64,000 nucleotides of DNA from positions 1 through 64,000 of the forward strand of contig NZ_FORN01000026.1 of assembly GCF_900114015.1 (NCBI RefSeq), read 5' to 3'. Position numbers and translations under genes: made by a program. Below the pieces are notes generated by a model, which saw nothing but the letters and a program-made list of their open reading frames with translations, was not told the origin of the DNA and ran no database searches. The first letter of the stretch is position 1, and the number at the start of each line of letters is the position of its first letter. Shown here piece after piece: positions 1-7,114 of the stretch. Source of the stretch: Caulobacter sp. UNC279MFTsu5.1. GTDB taxonomy: Bacteria > Pseudomonadota > Alphaproteobacteria > Caulobacterales > Caulobacteraceae.

Positions 1-387
1 TTGCCCATAGGCCCGCGCCCCCGGCGTCTGGTTTCTCCCGAAAGGGATCGAGACCGGGTCCGGCTAAGCCTCAACAGGGCTGCCCACCGGACGCTGGCGG
101 AAAACGACCGCGCGGAGCGATCGGCTTCGTCGAAACGGTATTTATCAAAGAACTCCGGACGTCGTCCGGCGCTCCGCGACCCTTTCCATAAGCTCAGCGG
201 CCAGCCGCGTGAGAACGACAGATCGCGCCCGCGAACACTTGCCCCCACCTGGCGGCTTCGCCGCCTGTCCGCCCCCAGAGGGGGCGGAGCCTTCGCACCG
301 GCGCTCTTCCCCCTCTGGGGGAAGACGACCGCGTAGCGGTCCGTAGGGGGCAAGCGGGCGGTGCACGACGCCTGGAAAGGATCCCCC
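1..387. other. Intergenic stretch at window edge
   Basis: No convincing gene is seen here. The open frames in this stretch are rich in arginine and proline, have no recognisable domain and run into a palindromic repeat at 238-354 that is listed separately. Something could begin beyond the left edge of the window. Confidence 0.5.
238..354 (+). repeat. GC-rich palindromic intergenic repeat, family 1, copy A
   Basis: The element is bounded by CTTGCCCCC and GGGGGCAAG and contains two internal hairpins, one of the form GTCCGCCCCC / GGGGGCGGA and one of the form TTCCCCCTCTGGGGGAA. The reverse complement of 52302-52418 shows the same order of blocks: CTTGCCCCCAC, a short GC hairpin, GTCCGCCCCC, GGCGGAGCCTTCGC, GCTCTTCCCCCTCTGGGGGA and a closing CAAG. 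The two copies are therefore the same dispersed family in opposite orientations. It lies 34 bp beyond the stop of the acyl-CoA dehydrogenase gene and may act as a terminator or mRNA 3' end. Confidence 0.75.
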
Positions 388-1551
388 TCAATAGCTCTTC
401 GGCAACCCCAGCACCCGCTCGGCGATGAAGTTCAGGATCATCTCGCGGCTGACCGGCGCGATCCGGGCGATCATCGCCTCGCGGAAATAGCGCTCGACGT
501 CGTATTCCTTGGCGTAGCCCATGCCGCCATGGGCCAGGACCGAGGCCTCGCAGGCGGTGAAGCCGGCCTCGGCGCCCAGGTACTTGGCGGCGTTGGCCTC
601 GGCTCCGCAGTCCTGGCCGGCGTCGTAGAGGGCGGCGGCCTTGAAGGCCAGCAGGTTGGCGGCCTCCAGCTCGGCCCACGACCGGGCCAGGGGGTGGGCC
701 ACGCCCTGGTTCTGGCCGATCGGCCGGCCGAACACCACGCGCTCCTTGGCGTAGGTCGCGGCCTTGGCCAGGGCCGCCCGGCCCAGGCCGATGGCTTCGA
801 CCGCGAACAGCACCCGCTCGGGATTGAGGCCGTGCAGCAGGTAGGAAAAGCCCTTGCCCTCCGCGCCGACCAGGTCGTCGGTGGGCACGAACAGGTCCTC
901 GATGAACAGCATGTTACACTCGACCGCCTTGCGTCCCATCTTGGGGATCGGCTTGGCCTCGATCTTCTCGCGGTCGGTGTAGAACAGGGAGAGGCCCTGG
1001 GTCGGCTTGGCGCACTGGTCCTTGGGCGTGGTCCTGGCGATGATCAGGATCTTGTTGGCGCGCTGGGCGCCGGTCGTCCAGATCTTGCGGCCGTTCAGCA
1101 CGTAGCCGCCGTCGGTGCGCTCGGCCCGCGTCTCCAGGCTGGAGGTGTCCAGGCCCGAATTGGGCTCGGTGACCGCGAAGCACATCTTGTCCTGGCCCGA
1201 GATCAGCCGCGGCAGGTGCCTGGCGCGCTGGTCGTCGGAGCCGAACTTCACGATCGGCATCGGGCCGAAGATGTTCAGGTGGATGGCGCTGGCGCCCGAG
1301 AAGCCCGCGCCCGACTGGGCCACGGTCTGCATCATGATCGCCGCCTCGGTCAGGCCCAGGCCCGCCCCGCCGACGCTCTCGGGCATGGCCACGCCCAGCC
1401 AGCCGCCTTCGGCGATGGCGGCGACGAATTCCTCGGGGAAGATCCCCGTCTCGTCGGTGCGGCGCCAGTACTCGTCGTCGAAGTCAGCGCACAGCTTGGC
1501 GACGCCGTCGCGGATGGCTTCCTGGTCCTCGGTCAACCCAAATCCGCGCAT
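388..1551 (-). CDS. Acyl-CoA dehydrogenase family protein
   Basis: The 387-residue product has the length and layout of the acyl-CoA dehydrogenase family: an N-terminal helical domain, a central beta domain carrying the FAD and substrate segment (FAVTEPNSGLDTSS near residue 120, followed by GRKIWTTGAQRA), and a C-terminal helical domain with GGMGYAKEYDVERYFREA. Enzymes of this family remove alpha-beta hydrogens from acyl-CoA thioesters and pass electrons to ETF. The start is ATG at 1551. The next gene upstream on the same strand begins at 2577 and ends 36 bp away, so the two may be co-transcribed. The acyl chain specificity cannot be read from the sequence. Confidence 0.93.
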   Translation of the reverse strand: MRGFGLTEDQEAIRDGVAKLCADFDDEYWRRTDETGIFPEEFVAAIAEGGWLGVAMPESVGGAGLGLTEAAIMMQTVAQSGAGFSGASAIHLNIFGPMPIVKFGSDDQRARHLPRLISGQDKMCFAVTEPNSGLDTSSLETRAERTDGGYVLNGRKIWTTGAQRANKILIIARTTPKDQCAKPTQGLSLFYTDREKIEAKPIPKMGRKAVECNMLFIEDLFVPTDDLVGAEGKGFSYLLHGLNPERVLFAVEAIGLGRAALAKAATYAKERVVFGRPIGQNQGVAHPLARSWAELEAANLLAFKAAALYDAGQDCGAEANAAKYLGAEAGFTACEASVLAHGGMGYAKEYDVERYFREAMIARIAPVSREMILNFIAERVLGLPKSY

Positions 1552-1587
1552 TCGCCCCTGCCCTGCCTTGGTTCTTGTCGTTGTCGC

Positions 1588-2577
1588 TCAGGTCCTCGAG
1601 AAGCGCCTCGCGTCGAGCGAAGCGGCGTCCGGGCCTGGGTTATCACCTTTCAGATACGCCGCGACCAGATCGGCCACAAGCGGGGCCAGCAGCCAGCCGT
1701 TGCGCCGGGCCCCGACGGCCAGGATCACGCCCGGCGTCGCGCTCCAGCCCACCAACGGCAGGCCGTCGGGAGTGGCGGCGCGTATCCCGACCTCGGTGGT
1801 CAGGACCGCCTCCGCCAGTTCGGGACGCAGGCGGATCGCCGCCGCGCGCAGGGCCGCCGTCGCCGCCGGGTCGACGGTCAGGTCTGCGCGGCCCAGTTCC
1901 ATGGTGGCGCCGATCGCCGGGCTGTCGCCGGGGCAGACATAGACCCCCTCGCCGCGGATCACCGGCCCGGTCGCCGGGCCGCGGTCGGCGCGCAGGATCT
2001 GGCCCTTGATGGGCGCCAGCGCCGCCAGCTCCGGCGCCAGCCCGCCCGCGTCGCCCGCGCCGGTGGCCAGGACCACGGCGGAAAAGGCCGGCAGGTCGCC
2101 GGCGGTGAAGGCGCGAGGGGCGAAACGTCCGCCCAGGGCCTCGAACGCGTTCCGCAGGGCGGCCAGGGCCGGCCGCGCCTCGATCCGCCAGTCCTCGGCG
2201 TCGACCAGGGCCCCGTCCCGGCGCTGGAAGGGGACGCCCAGGGCTTCGAAGCGCGCGGCGACGCCCGCCAGCCAGGCGGCCTCGCCCTCGACCCTCAGGC
2301 CGTCGCGCAGGATCGCCAGGTCCAGTCCCTCGACGAAGGCCGGCCAGCGGTCACGGGCCCGCCTCAGCAGGGCCAGGTGGGGGGTCGAGACCGGGTCGAA
2401 CACCGCCTCGGCCACCGGCGCCAGCATGCCGGCCGCCACGCCGGACGCGTTGTCGCCCGGGGAACCGGGATCGAAAAGCGTGACGTCAAATCCGGCGCGC
2501 GCCAGGGTCAGCGCCGCCGCCGATCCGATCGCGCCGGCGCCGGCCACCGCCACCCGCGCGCGAAGCTTGGTCTCCAT
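1588..2577 (-). CDS. FAD-dependent oxidoreductase, ThiO/DadA-like
   Basis: The protein has about 329 residues and opens with a dinucleotide-binding motif, VAGAGAIGSAAALTLARAG, followed by an acidic residue (LFD) that typically contacts the FAD ribose. The C-terminal segment GIRAATPDGLPLVGWS is characteristic of the DAO family (glycine oxidase, D-amino-acid dehydrogenase, sarcosine oxidase). The size fits glycine oxidase ThiO, but no thiamine gene or TPP riboswitch is nearby, so the substrate is open. ATG at 2577 is preferred over an in-frame TTG at 2586. Confidence 0.85.
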   Translation of the reverse strand: METKLRARVAVAGAGAIGSAAALTLARAGFDVTLFDPGSPGDNASGVAAGMLAPVAEAVFDPVSTPHLALLRRARDRWPAFVEGLDLAILRDGLRVEGEAAWLAGVAARFEALGVPFQRRDGALVDAEDWRIEARPALAALRNAFEALGGRFAPRAFTAGDLPAFSAVVLATGAGDAGGLAPELAALAPIKGQILRADRGPATGPVIRGEGVYVCPGDSPAIGATMELGRADLTVDPAATAALRAAAIRLRPELAEAVLTTEVGIRAATPDGLPLVGWSATPGVILAVGARRNGWLLAPLVADLVAAYLKGDNPGPDAASLDARRFSRT

Positions 2578-2758
2578 GGGCGGCAAACACCCCTGCCCGC
2601 GCCAAACGTCAAGCCCGCCGGGCCATTTTGCGGTCCCTACGGATGTGTCAGACGCGTGACTAAGGCGGCTGCATGGGTCTATTCTGCGTTAACCAAGCTG
2701 GACCACACGCTCTCGGATAGAGGGTGGGCGCGCGGTCGCTGGAAGGAACGTGACGCGG

Positions 2759-3181
2759 ATGACCGACAAATCCCCTTCCGACATGGCCCACCCCGTCGAT
2801 CTCTACGTCGGCGCACGCCTTCGGATCCGCCGCAAGGTGCTGGGCCTCAGCCAGACTCAGTTGGCCGAAGCCCTGGGCATCACCTTCCAGCAGATCCAGA
2901 AGTACGAGCGGGGGGCCAACCGGATCAGCGCCTCCAAGCTGTACGAGGCCGCGCGCCTGCTGCAGTCGCCAGTGTCCTACTTCTTCGAGGGCCTGGACGA
3001 GACCTCGCGGGGCGAGGTCGACGACGGCTTCGCCCAGCGCATGACCCAGTTCGTGGCCACGCCCGAGGGGCTGGAGTTGGCCGGGCTGTTTCCACGGCTC
3101 AACGACCGCCGGCTGCGCCGCCGTGTCGTCGATCTGGTCAAGGCGATGGTCGACGACGAACCGGCGGCGGCCACGTCCTAG
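2759..3181 (+). CDS. XRE-family helix-turn-helix transcriptional regulator
   Basis: The product is about 140 residues with a cro/C1-type helix-turn-helix near residues 12-65 (VGARLRIRRKVLGLSQTQLAEALGITFQQIQKYERG). It is followed by a short acidic and helical tail ending DLVKAMVDDEP. Small XRE proteins with this FQQ(I/V)QKYE(R/K)GANRI signature are common in alphaproteobacteria. A purine-rich GGAAGGA at 2741-2747 precedes both a GTG at 2750 and an ATG at 2759. The ATG is preferred because the GTG leaves almost no spacing. No operator or target can be named. Confidence 0.9.
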   Translation: MTDKSPSDMAHPVDLYVGARLRIRRKVLGLSQTQLAEALGITFQQIQKYERGANRISASKLYEAARLLQSPVSYFFEGLDETSRGEVDDGFAQRMTQFVATPEGLELAGLFPRLNDRRLRRRVVDLVKAMVDDEPAAATS

Positions 3182-3349
3182 CGACCGAGCCTGGTCCGGC
3201 GGCGAATCGCCGACCTCCCGCACGCTTTTCACGAACACCGCGACGGGACGCCCTAGCGGCGCTGTGCCGCATTTCCGAAACGCCCGTTCAAGCGCAGCCT
3301 CGAACTCAGGGAGCAGGCGCGCAACGTCGCGTGAGTCAGGAGCGTAGGC

Positions 3350-3493
3350 GTGAGAATGTTTTCGGGAGCGGCCGTCTTCCGCATTCGGTACTGGTGGCAG
3401 GCCCATCCGATGGCGGGGCTGCTGGCGGGCTGGGTCGCCATCGCCCTGATCGCCTGGCGCGTCTGGGCCGCCCTGCACGGGCGCCACGCCTAG
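3350..3493 (+). CDS. Small hypothetical membrane protein (47 aa)
   Basis: A short frame with GTG start at 3350 (alternative ATG at 3356) encodes about 47 residues. It has one hydrophobic, tryptophan-rich helix (GLLAGWVAIALIAWRVWAAL) flanked by arginine and histidine, consistent with a single-pass inner-membrane micro-protein. AGTCAGGAGCG lies just upstream and could act as a ribosome binding site. A terminator hairpin follows 18 bp after the stop. No homologue is recognised, and the call rests on helix composition, the ribosome binding site and the terminator. Confidence 0.45.
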   Translation: MRMFSGAAVFRIRYWWQAHPMAGLLAGWVAIALIAWRVWAALHGRHA

Positions 3494-3511
3494 ACCCTTG
3501 GTCCGCAACGA

Positions 3512-3541
3512 AAAAGCCCCGGGACGAACCCAGGGCTTTTC
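3512..3541 (+). terminator. Rho-independent terminator
   Basis: AAAAGCCCCGGG (3512-3523) pairs with CCCAGGGCTTTT (3529-3540) with one wobble. The A/T-rich ends make it usable in both directions, serving the small frame at 3350-3493 and transcripts coming from the tRNA-His side. Confidence 0.7.
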
Positions 3542-3553
3542 AGCGTCTTGCGA

Positions 3554-3630
3554 TGGTACCACCTCTCGGGCTCGAACCGAGGACCTCTAGATCCACAATC
3601 TAGCGCTCTAACCAACTGAGCTAAGGCGGC
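3554..3630 (-). tRNA. tRNA-His (anticodon GTG), alphaproteobacterial A73 type
   Basis: The reverse complement folds into a full cloverleaf with CCA encoded. The acceptor arms GCCGCCT and AGGTGGT pair with G-U wobbles. The anticodon stem CTAGA/TCTAG encloses the loop TTGTGGA, so the anticodon is GTG. The T-arm is CTCGG TTCGAGC CCGAG. The discriminator base is A73 rather than C73 and the base before G1 is C, so no G-1 is encoded. This matches the unusual tRNA-His identity known in Caulobacter and related alphaproteobacteria, which co-evolved with a divergent HisRS. Confidence 0.97.
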
Positions 3631-3698
3631 GTATCGCGAGGCAGTGTCTTTAGTCGGACGCGCGGACCGGATCAAGCGCCGAAACGGCCCTTCCACAC

Positions 3699-3733
3699 GA
3701 AAACGCCCCGGAGCCGATGAAGCTCCGGGGCGC
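3699..3733 (-). terminator. Terminator of the exbB-exbD-tonB operon
   Basis: Perfect 10-bp arms GCCCCGGAGC (3705-3714) and GCTCCGGGGC (3722-3731) form a hairpin. Read on the minus strand it is followed by GTTTTCG. It lies about 28 bp beyond the tonB stop codon. Confidence 0.85.
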
Positions 3734-3760
3734 TCGTTTCCTGGCCTGTCGCCTCGGTCC

Positions 3761-4498
3761 CTAGCGGGGAACCGTGAACACGATCGGGATCGTGATCTGA
3801 CCGCCGTCCACCGGAGCGCCGTCAAGCGTCTTCGGCTTCATGCGGAACAGCCGCGACAGCTTCATGGCCGCGTCGCCGAAGCCGTAGTCCGCCGGATTTT
3901 CCGACACGACCGAGCAGCCTTCCAGCGACCCCTTGGCGGTGACGGTGCACGACAGCGTCGCGCGACCGCCCACTTCCATCCGCTGAGCGCGGTCGGGGTA
4001 GTAGCGAGCCATGTCCTCGCCGGTGGGCTTGCGGGCCCAGTCCGGCTTGGTGATCACCGAAGCCCGGGCCGGCGGGTTCGAAGGCACCGGCGGCACGTTC
4101 GAGATCACCGGCGGAGCCGTTTGCTCGACCCGCTCCTTGACGGGCGGAATCGGCAGCGGCGGCGGCGGCGTCACGTCCGGCGGCGGCGCAATCGGCGGCC
4201 TCGGCTGCACCACCGCGGGAGGCGGAGGCGGAGCGTTGGTCGGCGGCGGCGGCGGGGGCGGAGGAGGCGGCGGCGGCGGCGGGGGCGGCGGAGGCAGCTC
4301 CACGTCCACGGCGTCGTCGTGATACTCCTTCATCACCGCTTCGAACTTCTGCTTCGCCAGATACGCGAACAAAGCAGCGTGCAAACCGACGACGACGATG
4401 GTCGCGACGCCGAAGGCGCCGAGGCCCTTCTTGCGGCGTGGGCCGTCCGAAGTGAGCGGATCGTAGTGGCGATGCTCAGGCGTTTGTTGTTCAGCCAT
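3761..4498 (-). CDS. tonB: TonB energy transducer
   Basis: The 245-residue protein has the TonB layout. There is a short cytoplasmic N-terminus, one transmembrane helix (about residues 27-47, GAFGVATIVVVGLHAALFAYL), a long proline-rich periplasmic spacer that starts with 18 consecutive prolines (residues 69-86), and a C-terminal TonB domain of about 90 residues containing the RYYPDRAQRMEVGGRATLSC-type signature (YP..A...G..G). With ExbB and ExbD encoded just upstream, it transmits proton-motive force to outer-membrane receptors, four of which are in this window. The stop codon is followed by a strong terminator. Confidence 0.95.
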   Translation of the reverse strand: MAEQQTPEHRHYDPLTSDGPRRKKGLGAFGVATIVVVGLHAALFAYLAKQKFEAVMKEYHDDAVDVELPPPPPPPPPPPPPPPPPPTNAPPPPPAVVQPRPPIAPPPDVTPPPPLPIPPVKERVEQTAPPVISNVPPVPSNPPARASVITKPDWARKPTGEDMARYYPDRAQRMEVGGRATLSCTVTAKGSLEGCSVVSENPADYGFGDAAMKLSRLFRMKPKTLDGAPVDGGQITIPIVFTVPR

Positions 4499-4507
4499 GC
4501 ATCACCC

Positions 4508-4942
4508 CTAGCTGTTCTGATCCTTGCCGATGAGCGCCACGCTATAGAAGCCGTTGTCCTGGAGGGTGTTCATCACCTCCATGAAGGCCCCGTAGCGCGT
4601 CTTTTCGTCGGCGCGGATATAGATGCGCTCCTTGGTGGGATCGCGACGACCAATGCTCTTCGTGAGGTCCGCACCCATCTCGTCAACCGTTGTAGGGTCG
4701 TCGCCAATGAAGACCTTTCCCGATGCCTTGATCGAGATGTAGACGGGCTTTGGCGGGCTCGGCGACGGTTTCGCGACCGCCGGCGGCAAGTTCACTTCGA
4801 CCGACACGGAGGCGAGCGGGGCCGCCACCATGAAGATGATCAGGAGAACCAGCATGACGTCCACGAAGGGCGTGACGTTGATCTCGCTGTTTTGGTCGAT
4901 GTTAAACCTGTCGCCCCCACCGCCTGAGAGTTTGGCGGCCAT
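4508..4942 (-). CDS. exbD: ExbD biopolymer transport protein
   Basis: The 144-residue product has one N-terminal transmembrane helix (about residues 27-47, FVDVMLVLLIIFMVAAPL) containing the conserved aspartate of the ExbD/TolR proton path (PFVDVMLVLLIIFM), followed by a periplasmic domain. It is the second gene of exbB-exbD-tonB, starting 5 bp after exbB and ending 9 bp before tonB. It forms the inner-membrane motor with ExbB that powers TonB. Confidence 0.96.
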   Translation of the reverse strand: MAAKLSGGGGDRFNIDQNSEINVTPFVDVMLVLLIIFMVAAPLASVSVEVNLPPAVAKPSPSPPKPVYISIKASGKVFIGDDPTTVDEMGADLTKSIGRRDPTKERIYIRADEKTRYGAFMEVMNTLQDNGFYSVALIGKDQNS

Positions 4943-4947
4943 CGGTC

Positions 4948-5847
4948 TTACGCCCCTTTGTCGAGCTGACGCGAAATGGCGTTCATCAGTTCAGCAACGA
5001 AACCTTCAGAGCGCGTGCCGTAGCCGGAAATGCGGGTCTGGAAGTAGTTGTAGAAGATAACGGCCGGGATAGCGGCGAACAGACCGATACCGGTGGCGAG
5101 CAGCGCTTCGGCGATGCCGGGAGCGACGACGGCCAGGTTGGTCGTGTTGGTGTTCGCGATGCCGATGAACGAGGTCATGATCCCGTAGACGGTGCCGAAC
5201 AGACCGATGAACGGACCGGCCGAGCCGACCGAGGCCAGGAACACCATGCCGCCCGACAGGCGCTTGGCCAGCGAGGCTTGCACCGCGTTGATGGCGTAGG
5301 TGGCGCGCGACAGGGTCGAGTCGCGGTGTTCGCCGCCGACGGCCAGGCCAGCTTGGCGCGACAGTTCGACTTCTTGGGCGGCCGCGGCGGCCATGTCGGC
5401 CATCGGGTTGCCTTCGAATTCTTCCGACGAGCCGATGCGGGCGATGTCGGCGATCGAGCGAGCGCCGCGGAAGGCTTCCAGGAACTTGTCCGATTGCTTG
5501 TTCAGGGCGCCGAACTCGAACAGCTTGGTGATCAGCAGGACCCACGAGAAGACCGAGGCCAGGATCAGGCCGATCATCACGACCTTAACCACCGCCTGGG
5601 CCGACAGGAACATGCCGATCGGGGTCAGGGAGTGGGACTTCATCTTTTCGGTCGCGGCGACGCCGGCGTCCAGCGGCTCTTCGGCAGGCGCGGCGGCGGG
5701 GGCCGGGGCGGCGGCGGCCGGAGCAGCAGCTTCGGTGGTGGCCGGCGCAGGAGCCGCAGCGTCCTGAGCGAAAGCCGGGGCGCTCACCATCAGCGCCATG
5801 GCGCCGACGAGAGCGATGAGGGGGGTTTTCCGTTTAATGTCGAGCAT
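4948..5847 (-). CDS. exbB: ExbB / MotA-TolQ-ExbB family proton channel
   Basis: The 299-residue protein starts at ATG 5847, which gives a clean signal sequence (MLDIKRKTPLIALVGAM...APAFAQ). An Ala/Pro-rich periplasmic stretch of about 35 residues follows, then the three transmembrane helices of the MotA/TolQ/ExbB family, including GSAGPFIGLFGTVYGIM. The N-terminal cleavable extension is the long ExbB form. An upstream in-frame ATG at 5934 would add 29 residues in front of the signal peptide and is rejected. It is the first gene of the TonB motor operon. Confidence 0.95.
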   Translation of the reverse strand: MLDIKRKTPLIALVGAMALMVSAPAFAQDAAAPAPATTEAAAPAAAAPAPAAAPAEEPLDAGVAATEKMKSHSLTPIGMFLSAQAVVKVVMIGLILASVFSWVLLITKLFEFGALNKQSDKFLEAFRGARSIADIARIGSSEEFEGNPMADMAAAAAQEVELSRQAGLAVGGEHRDSTLSRATYAINAVQASLAKRLSGGMVFLASVGSAGPFIGLFGTVYGIMTSFIGIANTNTTNLAVVAPGIAEALLATGIGLFAAIPAVIFYNYFQTRISGYGTRSEGFVAELMNAISRQLDKGA

Positions 5848-6756
5848 CTGTCGCCAGTTCCTGATTGGTCTAGCACGTTTGGACCGAGGGTCGTCGCGCG
5901 AGAGCGTCTCCACCCTAACTTGAATAGCCTGCAAGATGGCCGATCGCTCGGACGTCCCGCAGACCCGCTTCGCAGCGCTCGACCCGTTACGCCCCGCAAG
6001 CCGGACTCATGCCCCGCCAGAAGGATCGTTTCGAAGCGCGTGTGATCGCCGCCCCCGGGGAGGCTTCGATCTTACCGCAATGTTAGAATTGCGGCAGGGG
6101 TCCTTTGGCAACCCCTTTTCGTACCGTCAAGGGGTGCGAGGAGGCATAAATTCACCGCCCCTCCGACGCCCTCACCGCCTTTGCCGCGCCGCACAAATGG
6201 GAAATCAGGATTTGAGGGCGGTTTTTCCCTACCAAAGGGAATATCGATGTTGCGCCGCAGCATGCCTACAAAACGTCGATCTCGCGGACCGGATCAGAAC
6301 GCGCATCGCGGCGCAGCTCAATCTAGCCGGGAAGACGTCCGCCAGAGATCTGACCTTTGCCATGGCCCCGCTCGCCCTCGCGAGTCCGGCCAAGAGACGA
6401 TTTTCGCCGCCAATCGCCCTTTCGGCGCTCGAAATCATCGTCGTGACCCCTTGCCCGGCGACGACGGAAGCCCATTCCGGCTGGATCGGCATGGAACGCC
6501 TGCGACAGCGGCCGGACCGTCCCGATGCGCCCCGCGCTTCCTTCACCCCCGCCTCGGTCGCCGGGAGAACGGCCCCAAAGGCGTCGGCGGAGGCCTCCGA
6601 GATCGAACGGAGACGATCGCTTTCGCCTCGCCCGAAGAGGCGCTGCTAAAATTTCACATCTGCCCTGAGGCGGACGCGGGTGATCAAGTTCGCGGCGCCG
6701 CCGAGATGACCACCCACCCCGCAGGAGGTCGCAACAACGGGGCATCTGAAAGGAAG
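5848..6756. other. Long intergenic region without a convincing gene
   Basis: About 900 bp separate exbB from tRNA-Phe. Open frames exist on both strands (for example 6229-6546 minus and 5936-6649 plus), but they overlap each other, lack clear ribosome binding sites and match nothing recognised. A perfect inverted repeat, CCGCAAT-6 nt-ATTGCGG, lies at 6075-6094, about 230 bp upstream of exbB, and could be an operator. The region plausibly holds the exbB promoter and any untranslated leader. Confidence 0.5.
6075..6094. repeat. Perfect 20-bp inverted repeat upstream of exbB
   Basis: CCGCAAT and ATTGCGG flank a 6-bp A/T-rich centre. Its position in the exbB upstream region suggests a protein-binding site. 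It does not resemble a Fur box, and no regulator can be assigned. Confidence 0.4.
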
Positions 6757-6832
6757 TGGTGCCTGGGGGCGGATTCGAACCACCGACACGCGGATTTTCA
6801 ATCCGCTGCTCTACCAACTGAGCTACCCAGGC
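6757..6832 (-). tRNA. tRNA-Phe (anticodon GAA)
   Basis: The reverse complement gives perfectly paired acceptor arms GCCTGGG/CCCAGGC, A73 and an encoded CCA. The anticodon stem GCGGA/TCCGC surrounds TTGAAAA, giving anticodon GAA. The T-arm holds GGTTCGAATCC. Length is 76 nt. It lies 111 bp downstream of yacG on the same strand. Confidence 0.98.
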
Positions 6833-6943
6833 CCTGGGCCTAAGAGGCGGTCGAAACCGCCCTGGCGCCCGCCCGACGGCGGGGAGCCGCGTCTATAGGG
6901 GAGGCTAAAAACGAAGTCCAGCCCCTCTTGAAGCGATCGCGAA

Positions 6944-7114
6944 CTATTCCCGGCCGAAGTCTGTGGACGGGGGATTCTCCTCGTCCTCCTCGGCGCCGGG
7001 CACCACGTAGCGGTCCGACAGCCAGCGGTTCAGGTCGATGTCGGCGCAGCGTTTTGAGCAGAAGGGCCGGAACTCGGGAGTCGTCGGTTTCTTGCAGATC
7101 GGGCAGGCGCTCAT
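6944..7114 (-). CDS. yacG: YacG-family zinc-binding DNA gyrase inhibitor
   Basis: This 56-residue frame begins at ATG 7114, overlapping the stop of the upstream RNase gene as ATGA. It contains the YacG zinc knuckle: C4-x2-C7 (SACPICKKP) and C19-x3-C23 (PFCSKRCADIDLNRWL), followed by a short acidic tail. YacG proteins bind one zinc ion and inhibit DNA gyrase in E. coli. Placement after maf and an RNase E/G gene is typical of alphaproteobacteria. Confidence 0.93.
   Translation of the reverse strand: MSACPICKKPTTPEFRPFCSKRCADIDLNRWLSDRYVVPGAEEDEENPPSTDFGRE

Noticed and set aside
361..3603. Very long plus-strand open frame of about 1080 codons
   Set aside because: It runs antisense to the acyl-CoA dehydrogenase and ThiO-like genes, which have clear domains. 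The translation is low-complexity and the frame is open only because of high GC.
6229..6546. 105-codon minus-strand frame in the gap before exbB
   Set aside because: No ribosome binding site or recognised family, and competing frames exist on the other strand. It was not given as a gene.
6181..6843. 220-codon plus-strand frame spanning into tRNA-Phe
   Set aside because: It overlaps a clear tRNA gene and has no domain or ribosome binding site.
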